From: a bacterium | GTDB lineage: Bacteria; SZUA-182; DTGQ01; JAFGSM01 | Reading direction: 5' to 3' | NCBI GenBank assembly: GCA_016934595.1 | Contig: JAFGSM010000131.1 | Location: 1-35,747, forward strand | Length of the DNA: 35,747 nt | In this document: positions 17,566 to 25,173 of the stretch, one piece after another | Numbering within the stretch: the first letter of the stretch is position 1 | Layout: each line of letters opens with the position of its first letter | Position numbers and translations under genes: made by a program | Notes under the pieces: generated by a model | Told to the model about the DNA's origin: nothing | Seen by the model: the letters and a program-made list of their open reading frames with translations, nothing else | Database searches by the model: none

Positions 17566-18915
17566 TCAACAGAGGTGACCTGCCGTCACATCCTTCAACT
17601 TTTCAGCCCTGTTTTCTAATAGCTGCCTATAAGATCTAATCGTTTCTGCGCCTGTTGCAGCAGGACGCTCAAGGGAACGGGGCAGAGCCACTGTAAATGT
17701 GGATCCTTTTCCTGCCTGACTTTCCACACGAATTTCAGCGCCATAAGGTCTCAAAATCTCAAGACATGTATATAGTCCCAGACCAGCCCCTGCGCATTGC
17801 CTGATCTTGTTGCCTTCTTTGTATTCATTTGTTGTGAAAAATTGCTCAAATATCTTCTCCTTTAAGTGTTCAGGTATCCCGTGCCCGGTATCATTTATGG
17901 AGATAAAGATATTTTCATCATCCTGATATGTGCTAATAATCAGCTCTTTTTCACTGGAATCATACATGGCTTCTATTGCATTTTTTATAAGGTTGTCTAT
18001 AACCTGGCTAAGATGGCTGTGCACTATAATTACCTCTCCGATGGCAGGATCTAGATGATAAGATGTCTTGACCTGGTGTTTGAAAAAGAGGTCCGATTTG
18101 AAAAACTCTATCTCCTGCAAAACCATGCTGTTGATATCAACCCTGCTTGGATTTTCCTGGTGTTCATTTATGGATTTCTTGAGGATATTGTTTACTATCT
18201 GGAATATCTTCTGGGAGTTTTGACAAATAACATCTATATCCTGAACGATTTTATCTATAAGATGTGTATCGGCCTTATACGGCGGCGTTATGACATCATT
18301 GGAGGGATCATGGATTGTCTTGCTGTCGCCGCAGATCACATCCCCTTTTTGTTTCATGTTGTTCAGTTCGCTTTTCAGAAGCTCGGCCCTCCCTGATATG
18401 ACTGTCAGGGGATTTATGATGTTGTGTACCACACCCTGGACAGCGCTTCCTATAATAGCCTGTTTTTCCGCATAGATGAGCTGTTTTGTCCTCTTCCTGA
18501 AAGCGCGCTCAAGCCTTTTTGTCTGTGCAAGGTTTTTTAACCTCAAACCTGCCAATTCTTCCGCCTTCCTGACTGAATTATAGAGAAGGTCGCAATTTAT
18601 GGGTTTTAGCAAAAAATCACATGCCTGATATTTGATGGCCTTGATGGCAAGATCTATGCTTTCGTGACCAGTTATGACAATTATCTCCGCAAGGGTATTC
18701 TTTTTTTTCGATTCTTTCAGTATCTCAATCCCATCCATGTCAGGAAGCATGATATCAATAAGCCCTATATAGAACCTTTCCTTGCAGATCATTTCCATGG
18801 CCTCAGCCCCGTTGCTACAGGGGATAGGTTTATAGCCTTTCTCTTCGAGCATCTTGCACAAAACAAGCAAAACCTCTGGTTCGTCATCTACAACAAGGAT
18901 TTTTTCTAGGCGCAT
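17566..18915 (-). CDS. Hybrid response receiver - histidine kinase
   Basis: A soluble protein of 449 aa: receiver domain (about 1-120) with acidic pair D10-D11, phospho-acceptor D54 (GLIDIMLPDMDG) and lysine in LLKPIN; then a helical linker, a HisKA domain (VVHNIINPLTVISG) and a HATPase domain with N-box QVIDNLIKNAIEAM, G1 DTGHGIPEHL and G2 GAGLGLYTC. The H-box has HN in place of HE/HD. No membrane segment or sensor domain is seen, so input is probably phosphorylation of the receiver. A start at 18966 is open, but ATG 18915 has GGGAGGA 5 bases away and overlaps the upstream gvpL-like stop by 10 bases, implying coupling. Confidence 0.9.
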   Translation of the reverse strand: MRLEKILVVDDEPEVLLVLCKMLEEKGYKPIPCSNGAEAMEMICKERFYIGLIDIMLPDMDGIEILKESKKKNTLAEIIVITGHESIDLAIKAIKYQACDFLLKPINCDLLYNSVRKAEELAGLRLKNLAQTKRLERAFRKRTKQLIYAEKQAIIGSAVQGVVHNIINPLTVISGRAELLKSELNNMKQKGDVICGDSKTIHDPSNDVITPPYKADTHLIDKIVQDIDVICQNSQKIFQIVNNILKKSINEHQENPSRVDINSMVLQEIEFFKSDLFFKHQVKTSYHLDPAIGEVIIVHSHLSQVIDNLIKNAIEAMYDSSEKELIISTYQDDENIFISINDTGHGIPEHLKEKIFEQFFTTNEYKEGNKIRQCAGAGLGLYTCLEILRPYGAEIRVESQAGKGSTFTVALPRSLERPAATGAETIRSYRQLLENRAEKLKDVTAGHLC

Positions 18916-19742
18916 CTTGTCCTCCCATTCGATTTTGTAAAGCATATCCGTCTTTGATTTGGACACAGTTTATTGTCGAGCCGTGTAAAACTATATGGAG
19001 GCCATGGGCCGCTCAGATAGGGCATGTAACCGTCTTCGTTGCGGATTTTTTCCAGTGTCTGCCTCAGATCTGATATCTGCTCATTTGATAAAAGGCATGA
19101 GATGTTGAGCAGCATCCTCTTGTCGTCTTCGCCGACGGTTATCTGCTCGATCTGAAAATCATTGAAATGAGGGCGAACCCGTTCCAGGAGGGACCTGGAT
19201 GCATGGACGATCTCCTTTGCTATATAACGCTGCAATAAACTTTTCTGCTTGTCTTTATACATATATGCAACCTCTTTGGGCACGCTTGCTATTTTTCTTT
19301 CCATATGCTTGATCTGGGAGTGTTCATTCACCACCCTTTTCATAAGCCCTTCGTTGGGCCAGAAAATCTGTATACCGTATTCTGATTTGTCTTTCAGATC
19401 TTCGAATCTCTTCAGGACATAATCGTATATCCCTTCAAGCCATTCTTTCACGTTTTGAATCGCCTTGGTCTTATTTTCGCCCTGGATAACGCTGCCAAAC
19501 CTGAGGGGGATAAGCGTGCCAAAGGCCTTCCATGCATCCTCAACCACCTGGTGATGCCTCATGGCAGACTCGATTATCTTATCTGTATCCTCGTCCTGAA
19601 GGCTGTTTTGTTTATAAGGATGCACCAATGCCATAATATCTTTACATTCCACATTAAAGATCGACTGATCGTCCAGTCCCTTTGCATTGAATCCATTTAA
19701 TTTGTTTTTTTGGGTTAAGCAATAAATGTATATACCGTACAC
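18906..19742 (-). CDS. GvpL/GvpF-family gas vesicle protein
   Basis: A 278-residue member of the GvpF/L family, accessory proteins that in gas-vesicle formers bind the shell protein GvpA. Family marks are the opening YGIYIYCL, the central HHQVVEDAWKAFGTLIPLRF followed by GSVIQ, and the closing YLSGPWPPYSF. The C-terminal tail after PPYSF (about 22 residues, with three cysteines and several basic residues) is not typical and runs over the start of the next gene. The start is GTG 19742 with AGGGGG 5 bases upstream. It lies 14 bases downstream of the second GvpF/L gene. No gvpA, gvpN, gvpK or gvpJ is in the window, so the role is open. Confidence 0.88.
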   Translation of the reverse strand: MYGIYIYCLTQKNKLNGFNAKGLDDQSIFNVECKDIMALVHPYKQNSLQDEDTDKIIESAMRHHQVVEDAWKAFGTLIPLRFGSVIQGENKTKAIQNVKEWLEGIYDYVLKRFEDLKDKSEYGIQIFWPNEGLMKRVVNEHSQIKHMERKIASVPKEVAYMYKDKQKSLLQRYIAKEIVHASRSLLERVRPHFNDFQIEQITVGEDDKRMLLNISCLLSNEQISDLRQTLEKIRNEDGYMPYLSGPWPPYSFTRLDNKLCPNQRRICFTKSNGRTRCA

Positions 19743-19756
19743 AGTATCCCCCTAGA

Positions 19757-20404
19757 TCATTTTCCGGTTTTAGGTTGGTTTGGCTTCCTCTCTAGTTGTC
19801 CCATATTGTCATTAAGGTCAAGTGTCAAAAAACTATAGGGAGGAAGCGGTTCAGATATACGAACGTCGATACGGTCTCCTAACCTTCTATTCAATTCGTC
19901 CTTGACGGTATAGAAAGTTTCATGCCCTTTGGAGGACATCAGAATCGAGACGTGGAAACAAATTGCCCTGTTCACAGGCTGATGTGTCTTAATCTCATAC
20001 CCTCTTTTCTCTATATCCTCAAAAATATTTGTCGTCTCCAGAGAGCCTATCTTTTCTTTCCAAATGCCCATAAGGTCGATTTCTGTCTTGTCCTCAGCAA
20101 ATTTTAGCAGAGACTGAAACCTGCGGGCGTTTTTTTCCAAGGCGAGAAGCACGTCTTTCTTTTTCTTTACTATTGTTCCGAATCGGACCGGGATAAGGGT
20201 GCGGTTGATTCCAGCCCTCTCAAGCACCGATTGGTAATCAAAAAGGGCATTAATCCTTTCGAAGGGCGATAGTTCTTTGAGATTCTGATAACCCAGGTTT
20301 GCTATGACTGCCGCAAGATTTCGATATGTGACAAGCTGGTAATCCCCCAGCTCAGCCCCTAAATCCTTGGCTTGCGACCAGGTAATAGCCACTATTTGCC
20401 ACAT
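19757..20404 (-). CDS. GvpF/GvpL-family gas vesicle protein, first gene of operon
   Basis: A 215-residue GvpF/L-family protein, shorter than its neighbour. It shows the family core AGINRTLIPVRFGTIVKKKK and the C-terminal LPPYSFLTLDL. The N-terminal region is divergent, beginning MWQIVAITWSQAKDLGAELG, and the HHxVxE segment is changed to NALFDYQSVLE. It starts at ATG 20404 with a strong AAGGAGG site. It is the first gene after the candidate sigma-54 promoter, about 160 bases away. The two paralogues are only distantly alike, so they may form a heteromeric pair. Confidence 0.85.
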   Translation of the reverse strand: MWQIVAITWSQAKDLGAELGDYQLVTYRNLAAVIANLGYQNLKELSPFERINALFDYQSVLERAGINRTLIPVRFGTIVKKKKDVLLALEKNARRFQSLLKFAEDKTEIDLMGIWKEKIGSLETTNIFEDIEKRGYEIKTHQPVNRAICFHVSILMSSKGHETFYTVKDELNRRLGDRIDVRISEPLPPYSFLTLDLNDNMGQLERKPNQPKTGK

Positions 20405-20575
20405 GATTTTTTCCTCCTTTTCTTGAGAAGCCGAAAGATGGTTTCCGCCCCGTCTTGAGATACAAACAAAGTTTGTTTAAATTATGATCCCAATGAAAAA
20501 TAACTATTTACAAAAAAAGGGTTTTTAACAGATTCTTTCTTAAAGGGTTCGGTTCAGGTTTTGTACAGGATTAAA

Positions 20576-20590
20576 GCAAATCCAATGCCA
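20576..20590 (-). promoter_or_regulatory. Sigma-54 promoter (-24/-12)
   Basis: On the minus strand the sequence is TGGCATTGGATTTGC followed by TTT. The -24 GG and the -12 GC are separated by exactly 10 bases, as sigma-54 requires, and TGGCAT-N5-TTGC differs from TGGCAC-N5-TTGC by one base. It faces the gvpF-like gene. Transcription would start near 20564. A sigma-54 activator gene lies just upstream. Confidence 0.8.
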
Positions 20591-20690
20591 TTGCGGATTT
20601 AAGCTCAAAACGGTTCTTGCTAATTCATTGAAATATAATGAATTATTGCTGAAAAAAAGGAAAGTGTAGATGTGGGGATATATAGATTTT

Positions 20691-20781
20691 ATTCCATAGA
20701 TATAGAAAATTATGCGGCATGAATGGAATTAATTGGATGGAAAATATTCCATAGCAGGGGATTTGTTCCATAAAATGAACA
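20691..20781 (-). promoter_or_regulatory. Candidate enhancer (upstream activating) sites
   Basis: Five copies of the hexamer TTCCAT or its complement ATGGAA occur in 91 bases: 20692-20697, 20723-20728, 20737-20742, 20747-20752 and 20767-20772. Two form a dyad, ATGGAA-4-TTCCAT (20737-20752), and the last sits in the inverted repeat TGTTC-8-GAACA (20764-20781). They are about 100 to 190 bases upstream of the sigma-54 promoter, the usual range for NtrC-type enhancers. The likely binder is the activator encoded next door. Confidence 0.6.
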
Positions 20782-20817
20782 GATGATGTTGATATTTGAA
20801 CAAGGCTGGAAGGCGGA

Positions 20818-22752
20818 TCACACCTTTTCCATGAGGCAGTATTTATGCAGCTTGTTATACAGGGTCTTATAATCGATGTCAAGGGATCTGGCAGCCTTTG
20901 CCTTGTCCCAGTTTGTCTGGCGTAAGATTGCCATGATAAGGCTCTCTTCCATTTTCTGACGAATTTTTCCAAAAAGCTCCTTAAATTGACATGCAGTATC
21001 AGTCAAAGGGATGTCCATTATGCTGTCTGGGATCCGGGCGCTGGCGATATCTTTTTGAGTGATCTTAAATTCCCTGATCTTTGAATGGATGGTTTTGTAA
21101 TCTATGCCATATAATCTGGCTGCCTTGGCCTTGTTTCCATTGGCATCGCAGAGGGCTTTGATGATCAATGTGCGCTCAATTTCATGACCTATCTTGCTGC
21201 GGAGTGATTTGAAAGTCATGCCAGACTCTATTGTTATGGCATCACATCCTTTGCCAGGGTCAAATTTAAATGATTCCGGAACAATCCTGTATTGTTCCAT
21301 TTTTTGGGAAAGGAGCCTTGTGCCTATCTTCAACCTCTTGCATACCTGTCCTTTTTGATAATTGGATTCCATAAGTGTACGTTCTATATAAAACCTCTCC
21401 GCCTGATCTATTATCCTTTTACGCATCTCTTTTAGAGGGCATCCGGATGGAATACGGACGGAAAACTGTATCCCGACATCCATGTATGTCTTTTTGGACA
21501 CTATTGGTAAAGTAAGATGTTCCGGAAGTATCTTTTCTTCTGCTATAACGGATGCGCTCTCTATTACGTTCTTGAGCTCCCTGACATTGCCCGGCCACGA
21601 ATATTCCATAAGGATCTCCATGGCCTCAGGGGATAACTCCTTGACAAGGCCGCCGCCCTTTGCCTTTTTTTTTGCCTCCTCAACAAGAAAATGTCTGGCT
21701 ATGAGAAGGATATCGTTAGGTCTTTCTCTTAAAGGAGGGATGTTTATATGGTATTGCTTTATGCGGTAATAAAGGTCGTCTCGAAATGTCCCCGATTCCT
21801 TTGCTGCATCCAGATCGATGTTGGTCGCCGAGATAAGCCTTAAATCCACATCTATATATTCCTCCCCGCCCAGCAGGTGTATCTTGCGCTCCTGTAAAGC
21901 CCTTAAGAGTTTTGTCTGGTTTTCAGGTCTAAGATTGCCTATCTCATCCAGAAAAAGGGTTCCCCTGTGAGCCCTGACAAAAAACCCCTTTTTTTTGTTG
22001 ATTGACCCGGTGAATGCCCCCTTTTCATGTCCGAATATCTCGCTTTCGAAAAGGCTCTCAGGAATCGCTGCGCAATCCATGGGCACAAAAGGGCCTTCCT
22101 TTCTTTCGCTATTATAGTGTATTGCCTGTGCGATTAATTCCTTGCCTGTGCCGTGTTCCCCTGTGATTAGCACAGAAAGGCCGCTTGAGGCCACCTTGCG
22201 AAGCCTGTCAAATATATCGAACATCTTGGGATCCGCTGTGATTATGGAACTGAAATCAAACCGCTCCTCCAGTCTTTTTCTGAGCATGGCTACTTCTTCT
22301 TTGAGCATCTTACCTTCCATGGCCCTTAGCATTGAAAACTTTATCTCTTCAAGCTGATAAGGCTTTGTAAAGTAGTCGAATGCCCCGGTCTTTATCGCCT
22401 GAACCGCATCCTTGATACATTCGTTTCCTGTCATAATGAATGTGATGATGTCCGGATACTCGCTTCTTATCTTTTCAAGCGCCTCCAGTCCACTCATTTC
22501 AGGCATTTTGACATCCAAAAAGACTATCTGAGGTGATAGTTTAGGCAGCATTTTCAGGGCATCTTTTGCCCGTTCAGCCATATGAACTAAATAGCCTTCC
22601 TTTTCCAAAAAATTGATAAGCGGCCACAAAACCTCAGGCTGATCATCTACCAAAAGCACCCTGACAGGATAAAATGGATTCGACATGGCCAAATCATCGC
22701 GGAATCCATTTTCAGTCCTCAAACTATCGAAACCAATGCCGGCAGGACACAT
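20818..22752 (-). CDS. NtrC-family sigma-54 activator with three Fis-type HTH domains
   Basis: Response regulator of 644 aa that activates sigma-54 RNA polymerase. A receiver domain (about 30-145) has D36-D37, phospho-acceptor D80 (IVFLDVKMPEMSG) and the lysine in FTKPY. The AAA+ domain (about 165-400) has Walker A GEHGTGKE, the GAFTGA loop as GAFTGS, Walker B GTLFLDEIG and FRDDLYYRI. After this come three Fis-type HTH units: about 439-490, 516-565 and 592-640. Units 2 and 3 share KAKAAR and IDYKT; unit 1 is more divergent. One HTH is usual. ATG 22752 is used; M23 (22686) is an alternative with no better binding site. Confidence 0.93.
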   Translation of the reverse strand: MCPAGIGFDSLRTENGFRDDLAMSNPFYPVRVLLVDDQPEVLWPLINFLEKEGYLVHMAERAKDALKMLPKLSPQIVFLDVKMPEMSGLEALEKIRSEYPDIITFIMTGNECIKDAVQAIKTGAFDYFTKPYQLEEIKFSMLRAMEGKMLKEEVAMLRKRLEERFDFSSIITADPKMFDIFDRLRKVASSGLSVLITGEHGTGKELIAQAIHYNSERKEGPFVPMDCAAIPESLFESEIFGHEKGAFTGSINKKKGFFVRAHRGTLFLDEIGNLRPENQTKLLRALQERKIHLLGGEEYIDVDLRLISATNIDLDAAKESGTFRDDLYYRIKQYHINIPPLRERPNDILLIARHFLVEEAKKKAKGGGLVKELSPEAMEILMEYSWPGNVRELKNVIESASVIAEEKILPEHLTLPIVSKKTYMDVGIQFSVRIPSGCPLKEMRKRIIDQAERFYIERTLMESNYQKGQVCKRLKIGTRLLSQKMEQYRIVPESFKFDPGKGCDAITIESGMTFKSLRSKIGHEIERTLIIKALCDANGNKAKAARLYGIDYKTIHSKIREFKITQKDIASARIPDSIMDIPLTDTACQFKELFGKIRQKMEESLIMAILRQTNWDKAKAARSLDIDYKTLYNKLHKYCLMEKV

Positions 22753-22776
22753 TTAATCGCATACCCCCCTAAATTA

Positions 22777-22806
22777 TTTATAGGAATTTCAAAACCTCTT
22801 TGTAAA
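22777..22806 (-). promoter_or_regulatory. Sigma-70-like promoter for the activator gene
   Basis: On the minus strand TTTACA (22801-22806) is followed after 18 bases by TATAAA (22777-22782). It lies in the 77-base gap after the upstream kinase gene. Transcription would begin near 22770, just before the AGGGGG sequence that may serve as binding site for ATG 22752. It would let the activator be made independently of the kinase. Confidence 0.45.
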
Positions 22807-22829
22807 CGAAAAATTGCCGAAGGCCTAAT

Positions 22830-24539
22830 TTATTCAGTTTCTGAGTATCTCAACGGCAATTGTATATGAAATTGGGCGCCCTTTCCAGTCCGGCTGGTCG
22901 CCCAGATCCTGCCGTTGTGGGCCTCGACTATATGTTTTGTCACTGAAAGCCCCAGGCCGATGCCCTTGCTCTTTGTTGAAAAGAATGGATCGAATATCCT
23001 GTCCAGATGCCTGTCTTCTATACCGCTTCCTGTATCCTGGAATAGGATATTGATCCTTTTTTGCAAAGGATCATTTTGGGTCGTGATTGTCAACGTCCCT
23101 CCGTTTGGCATGGTCTGAACAGCATTCATAATAATGTTTATGAATGCCTGCCCCATTTTTTGCGCGTCAAAGGCGGTGGCGGGTATCTGTGTATCCAAGT
23201 CCAAGCCAACCTCTATATTTTGCCTGGTGCACCTGCCCTTTGTCAAGGATACAACCTTTTCCACGCAGGCGTTTATATCAGCAGGATGGAAGATTGTAGG
23301 GCCTGGTTTCGCAAAATGCAGAAGCTCGTTTATAATGGATTCAAGAAATCCGCAATTTTCCGCCATAACATCAAGATGCTCCAGAACGGCATCATTGCCT
23401 GTACCTATTGTAGAATTAAGGAATTGGATAGACCCGTGTATGATAGAGAGGGGGTTTCTTACTTCATGGGCTATCCCGCTTGCAAGTTGAAGCATGGAAT
23501 TTTCCTTCTCCACTCTCAAAATCTCCCGTATTTCTTCGTATGATTTTCCGCTTTCCATAGCAGATTTTCTTTGAAATTCAATGTCCTTCTGTATTTTTTC
23601 CCCCTGCCTTGCAATACGGCCTTTTTTATCATCAATCTCCCTAACTATTCCCAAAGCGCCTATGAGTATATGACGGTCATCATGCAATGGAGAAATGCTT
23701 AGCGTCATAAGCCTGTTATATCCAAAAGGGGTTTCCCTGATTGATACCTGCCAATTCCCTGCCTTTCCAGTCTTTATGCGCCCGTCGATATCGGTTTTTT
23801 CAGCATGCCCTATCTCGGATAAAATCGAATAAAAGAAAGCGCCTATAAGCTCTTTCTTGTTGTAACCAAACGCATCAATCCTTGAATTTATATATGTGAA
23901 CCTGCCTTCGGTGTCCATAGTGAATATGATGTCACCGGCCTTCTCCAGGGTATTGTCCATATAATAATTTGCCTCATCCACCTTTGCCTTCAAGGCGGCT
24001 TCACGTTCCTTCAACTGTTCGCACGTCTGGTTTAGCCCGTTTATCAGCCGCCTGTTTTCCATTTCAAGCCTTTGTTGTTGAAGGCAATTAAGGACTATGT
24101 TCTCAAGATAGGGGAGGCTGACGGGTTTCTGCAGATAATCGTAAGCTCCAGCCTTTAAGGTCTTTATTGCGGAATCCAGGCTTTCGTATCCTGTCATGAT
24201 TATCTGCATCGTATCAGGGCTAAGCCTGGAAATCCTCTTTTGAAGTTCGATGCCGTCCATACATGGCAGGAATAAGTCGAGGATAACTATGTGGATAAAC
24301 TGGCCATTTATTATCTCCAACGCCTGAAATGGATCGGAAGAGGAAAAGACGAGATAACCCAATGATTTTAGGAATTCTTTTAAGGCATCTCTAATCCCTT
24401 CCTCGTCATCGACAACCAATATGCGTGCAGGCTCATCGGTCCAGTATACTTGTGGACATTCAAGGATTGAGAGGTCACCTGTTAATCCATGCAGTTTTTT
24501 TGATACCTTCAAATAAACCACTTTGCCTTTCTTTAACAT
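22830..24539 (-). CDS. Receiver - PAS - histidine kinase hybrid
   Basis: Cytoplasmic signalling protein of 569 aa. Receiver domain about 38-155 with D44-D45, phospho-acceptor D88 (VILDLFLPCMDG) and the lysine in LQKPVS; coiled-coil-like linker (about 155-200); PAS domain (about 200-310) with GDIIFTMDTEGRFTYINSRI; HisKA with GIAHEVRNPLSIIHG, conventional; HATPase with INIIMNAVQTM, DTGSGIEDRHL and GIGLGLSVTKHIVEAH. It sits directly upstream of the activator on the same strand and is its most likely kinase. The start is uncertain: ATG 24539 has no clear ribosome binding site. Confidence 0.92.
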   Translation of the reverse strand: MLKKGKVVYLKVSKKLHGLTGDLSILECPQVYWTDEPARILVVDDEEGIRDALKEFLKSLGYLVFSSSDPFQALEIINGQFIHIVILDLFLPCMDGIELQKRISRLSPDTMQIIMTGYESLDSAIKTLKAGAYDYLQKPVSLPYLENIVLNCLQQQRLEMENRRLINGLNQTCEQLKEREAALKAKVDEANYYMDNTLEKAGDIIFTMDTEGRFTYINSRIDAFGYNKKELIGAFFYSILSEIGHAEKTDIDGRIKTGKAGNWQVSIRETPFGYNRLMTLSISPLHDDRHILIGALGIVREIDDKKGRIARQGEKIQKDIEFQRKSAMESGKSYEEIREILRVEKENSMLQLASGIAHEVRNPLSIIHGSIQFLNSTIGTGNDAVLEHLDVMAENCGFLESIINELLHFAKPGPTIFHPADINACVEKVVSLTKGRCTRQNIEVGLDLDTQIPATAFDAQKMGQAFINIIMNAVQTMPNGGTLTITTQNDPLQKRINILFQDTGSGIEDRHLDRIFDPFFSTKSKGIGLGLSVTKHIVEAHNGRIWATSRTGKGAQFHIQLPLRYSETE

Positions 24540-24681
24540 CAGGTGGGCATGTTTTCAATAGAATAACCGCGGTCTGCTTATACTTTCTTTAATGCCAAGA
24601 GGTAACATATTTTTTCGCTTGCCGCAGTGGCGTCAAACAAATATATAATATCTTAGTCAATCTATATGCGGGCGTCAAGGA

Positions 24682-24709
24682 TGAACTTCTGCCGTCCTTC
24701 AGCCGATAT
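24682..24709 (+). promoter_or_regulatory. Possible sigma-28-like promoter of the receiver gene
   Basis: GCCGATAT (24702-24709) matches the sigma-28 -10 box GCCGATAA in 7 of 8 positions. TGAACTTC (24682-24689) matches the -35 box TAAAGTTT in about 5 of 8, with a 12-base spacer instead of 11. It lies about 60 bases before the ATG at 24771. The presence of a FliA-like sigma factor in the cluster makes it worth noting, but the match is partial. Confidence 0.22.
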
Positions 24710-24770
24710 ATTATTAAGATGCAGTATTAAATTTATACCTTAGATTGAAAAAAGGAAAGGGGCAAACGGT

Positions 24771-25136
24771 ATGTTTACTGTATTGACGGTTGATGATGAG
24801 TCTATGATATGCGAGATGATAGGCAGCTTTCTGGAATCCAAGGGATACGCAGTAAAGACAGCCTTGTCCGGAGAAGCGGCTATGAATGTTATAGATCAGG
24901 GGGTGCCTGATTTGATACTTTTGGATATGATTATGCCCGGCATGGGAGGGGATGCGATATTAAAAGAGATCAAGTCGCATTATAAAGACCTGCCGGTTAT
25001 AATGGTAACAGCGGTCACGGATGAAAAGAAGGCATTAAAACTCCTTGAGGAAGGCGCATCGGATTATATAACCAAGCCTATTGATTTTGAATATCTTGAA
25101 AAAAATCTGTCGGTCTGGAAATCGCTTAAAAGCTAA
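24771..25136 (+). CDS. Single-domain response regulator (CheY-like)
   Basis: A stand-alone receiver of 121 aa with no output domain. It shows D8-D9, phospho-acceptor D52 (DLILLDMIMPGMGG), the threonine in MVTAVT and the lysine in YITKPID. AGGAAAGGGG precedes the ATG. It is transcribed divergently from the PAS kinase, 231 bases away, and could act as a phosphate sink or shuttle between the two kinases of the cluster. It is convergent with coaD. Confidence 0.92.
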   Translation: MFTVLTVDDESMICEMIGSFLESKGYAVKTALSGEAAMNVIDQGVPDLILLDMIMPGMGGDAILKEIKSHYKDLPVIMVTAVTDEKKALKLLEEGASDYITKPIDFEYLEKNLSVWKSLKS

Positions 25137-25173
25137 CCTATTAAGAACACACTATTCAAGGTGCTGCCAAAAA

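Larger units (their letters stand above)
20405..20817 (-). promoter_or_regulatory. Control region between gvpF-like gene and its activator gene
   Basis: A 413-base AT-rich gap without a gene. Reading on the minus strand it holds, in order, a cluster of TTCCAT/ATGGAA half-sites (20691-20781), a near-consensus sigma-54 promoter (20576-20590), an untranslated leader of about 160 bases, and the AAGGAGG site of the gvpF-like gene. The activator gene ends at the far side (20818). Confidence 0.7.

Noticed and set aside
23061-23543. Long open frame (160 codons) on the plus strand inside the PAS kinase gene
   Set aside because: It is antisense to a kinase with all expected motifs, has no recognisable family and no ribosome binding site; it is a frame shadow.
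16724-25136. Complete gas vesicle gene cluster
   Set aside because: Only GvpF/L-type genes are found; no short GvpA-like shell protein, GvpN ATPase or GvpK was seen in any frame.
25137-25173. Bidirectional terminator between the lone receiver and coaD
   Set aside because: Only a 4-base GGTG/CACC pairing is present in the short gap, too weak to call.
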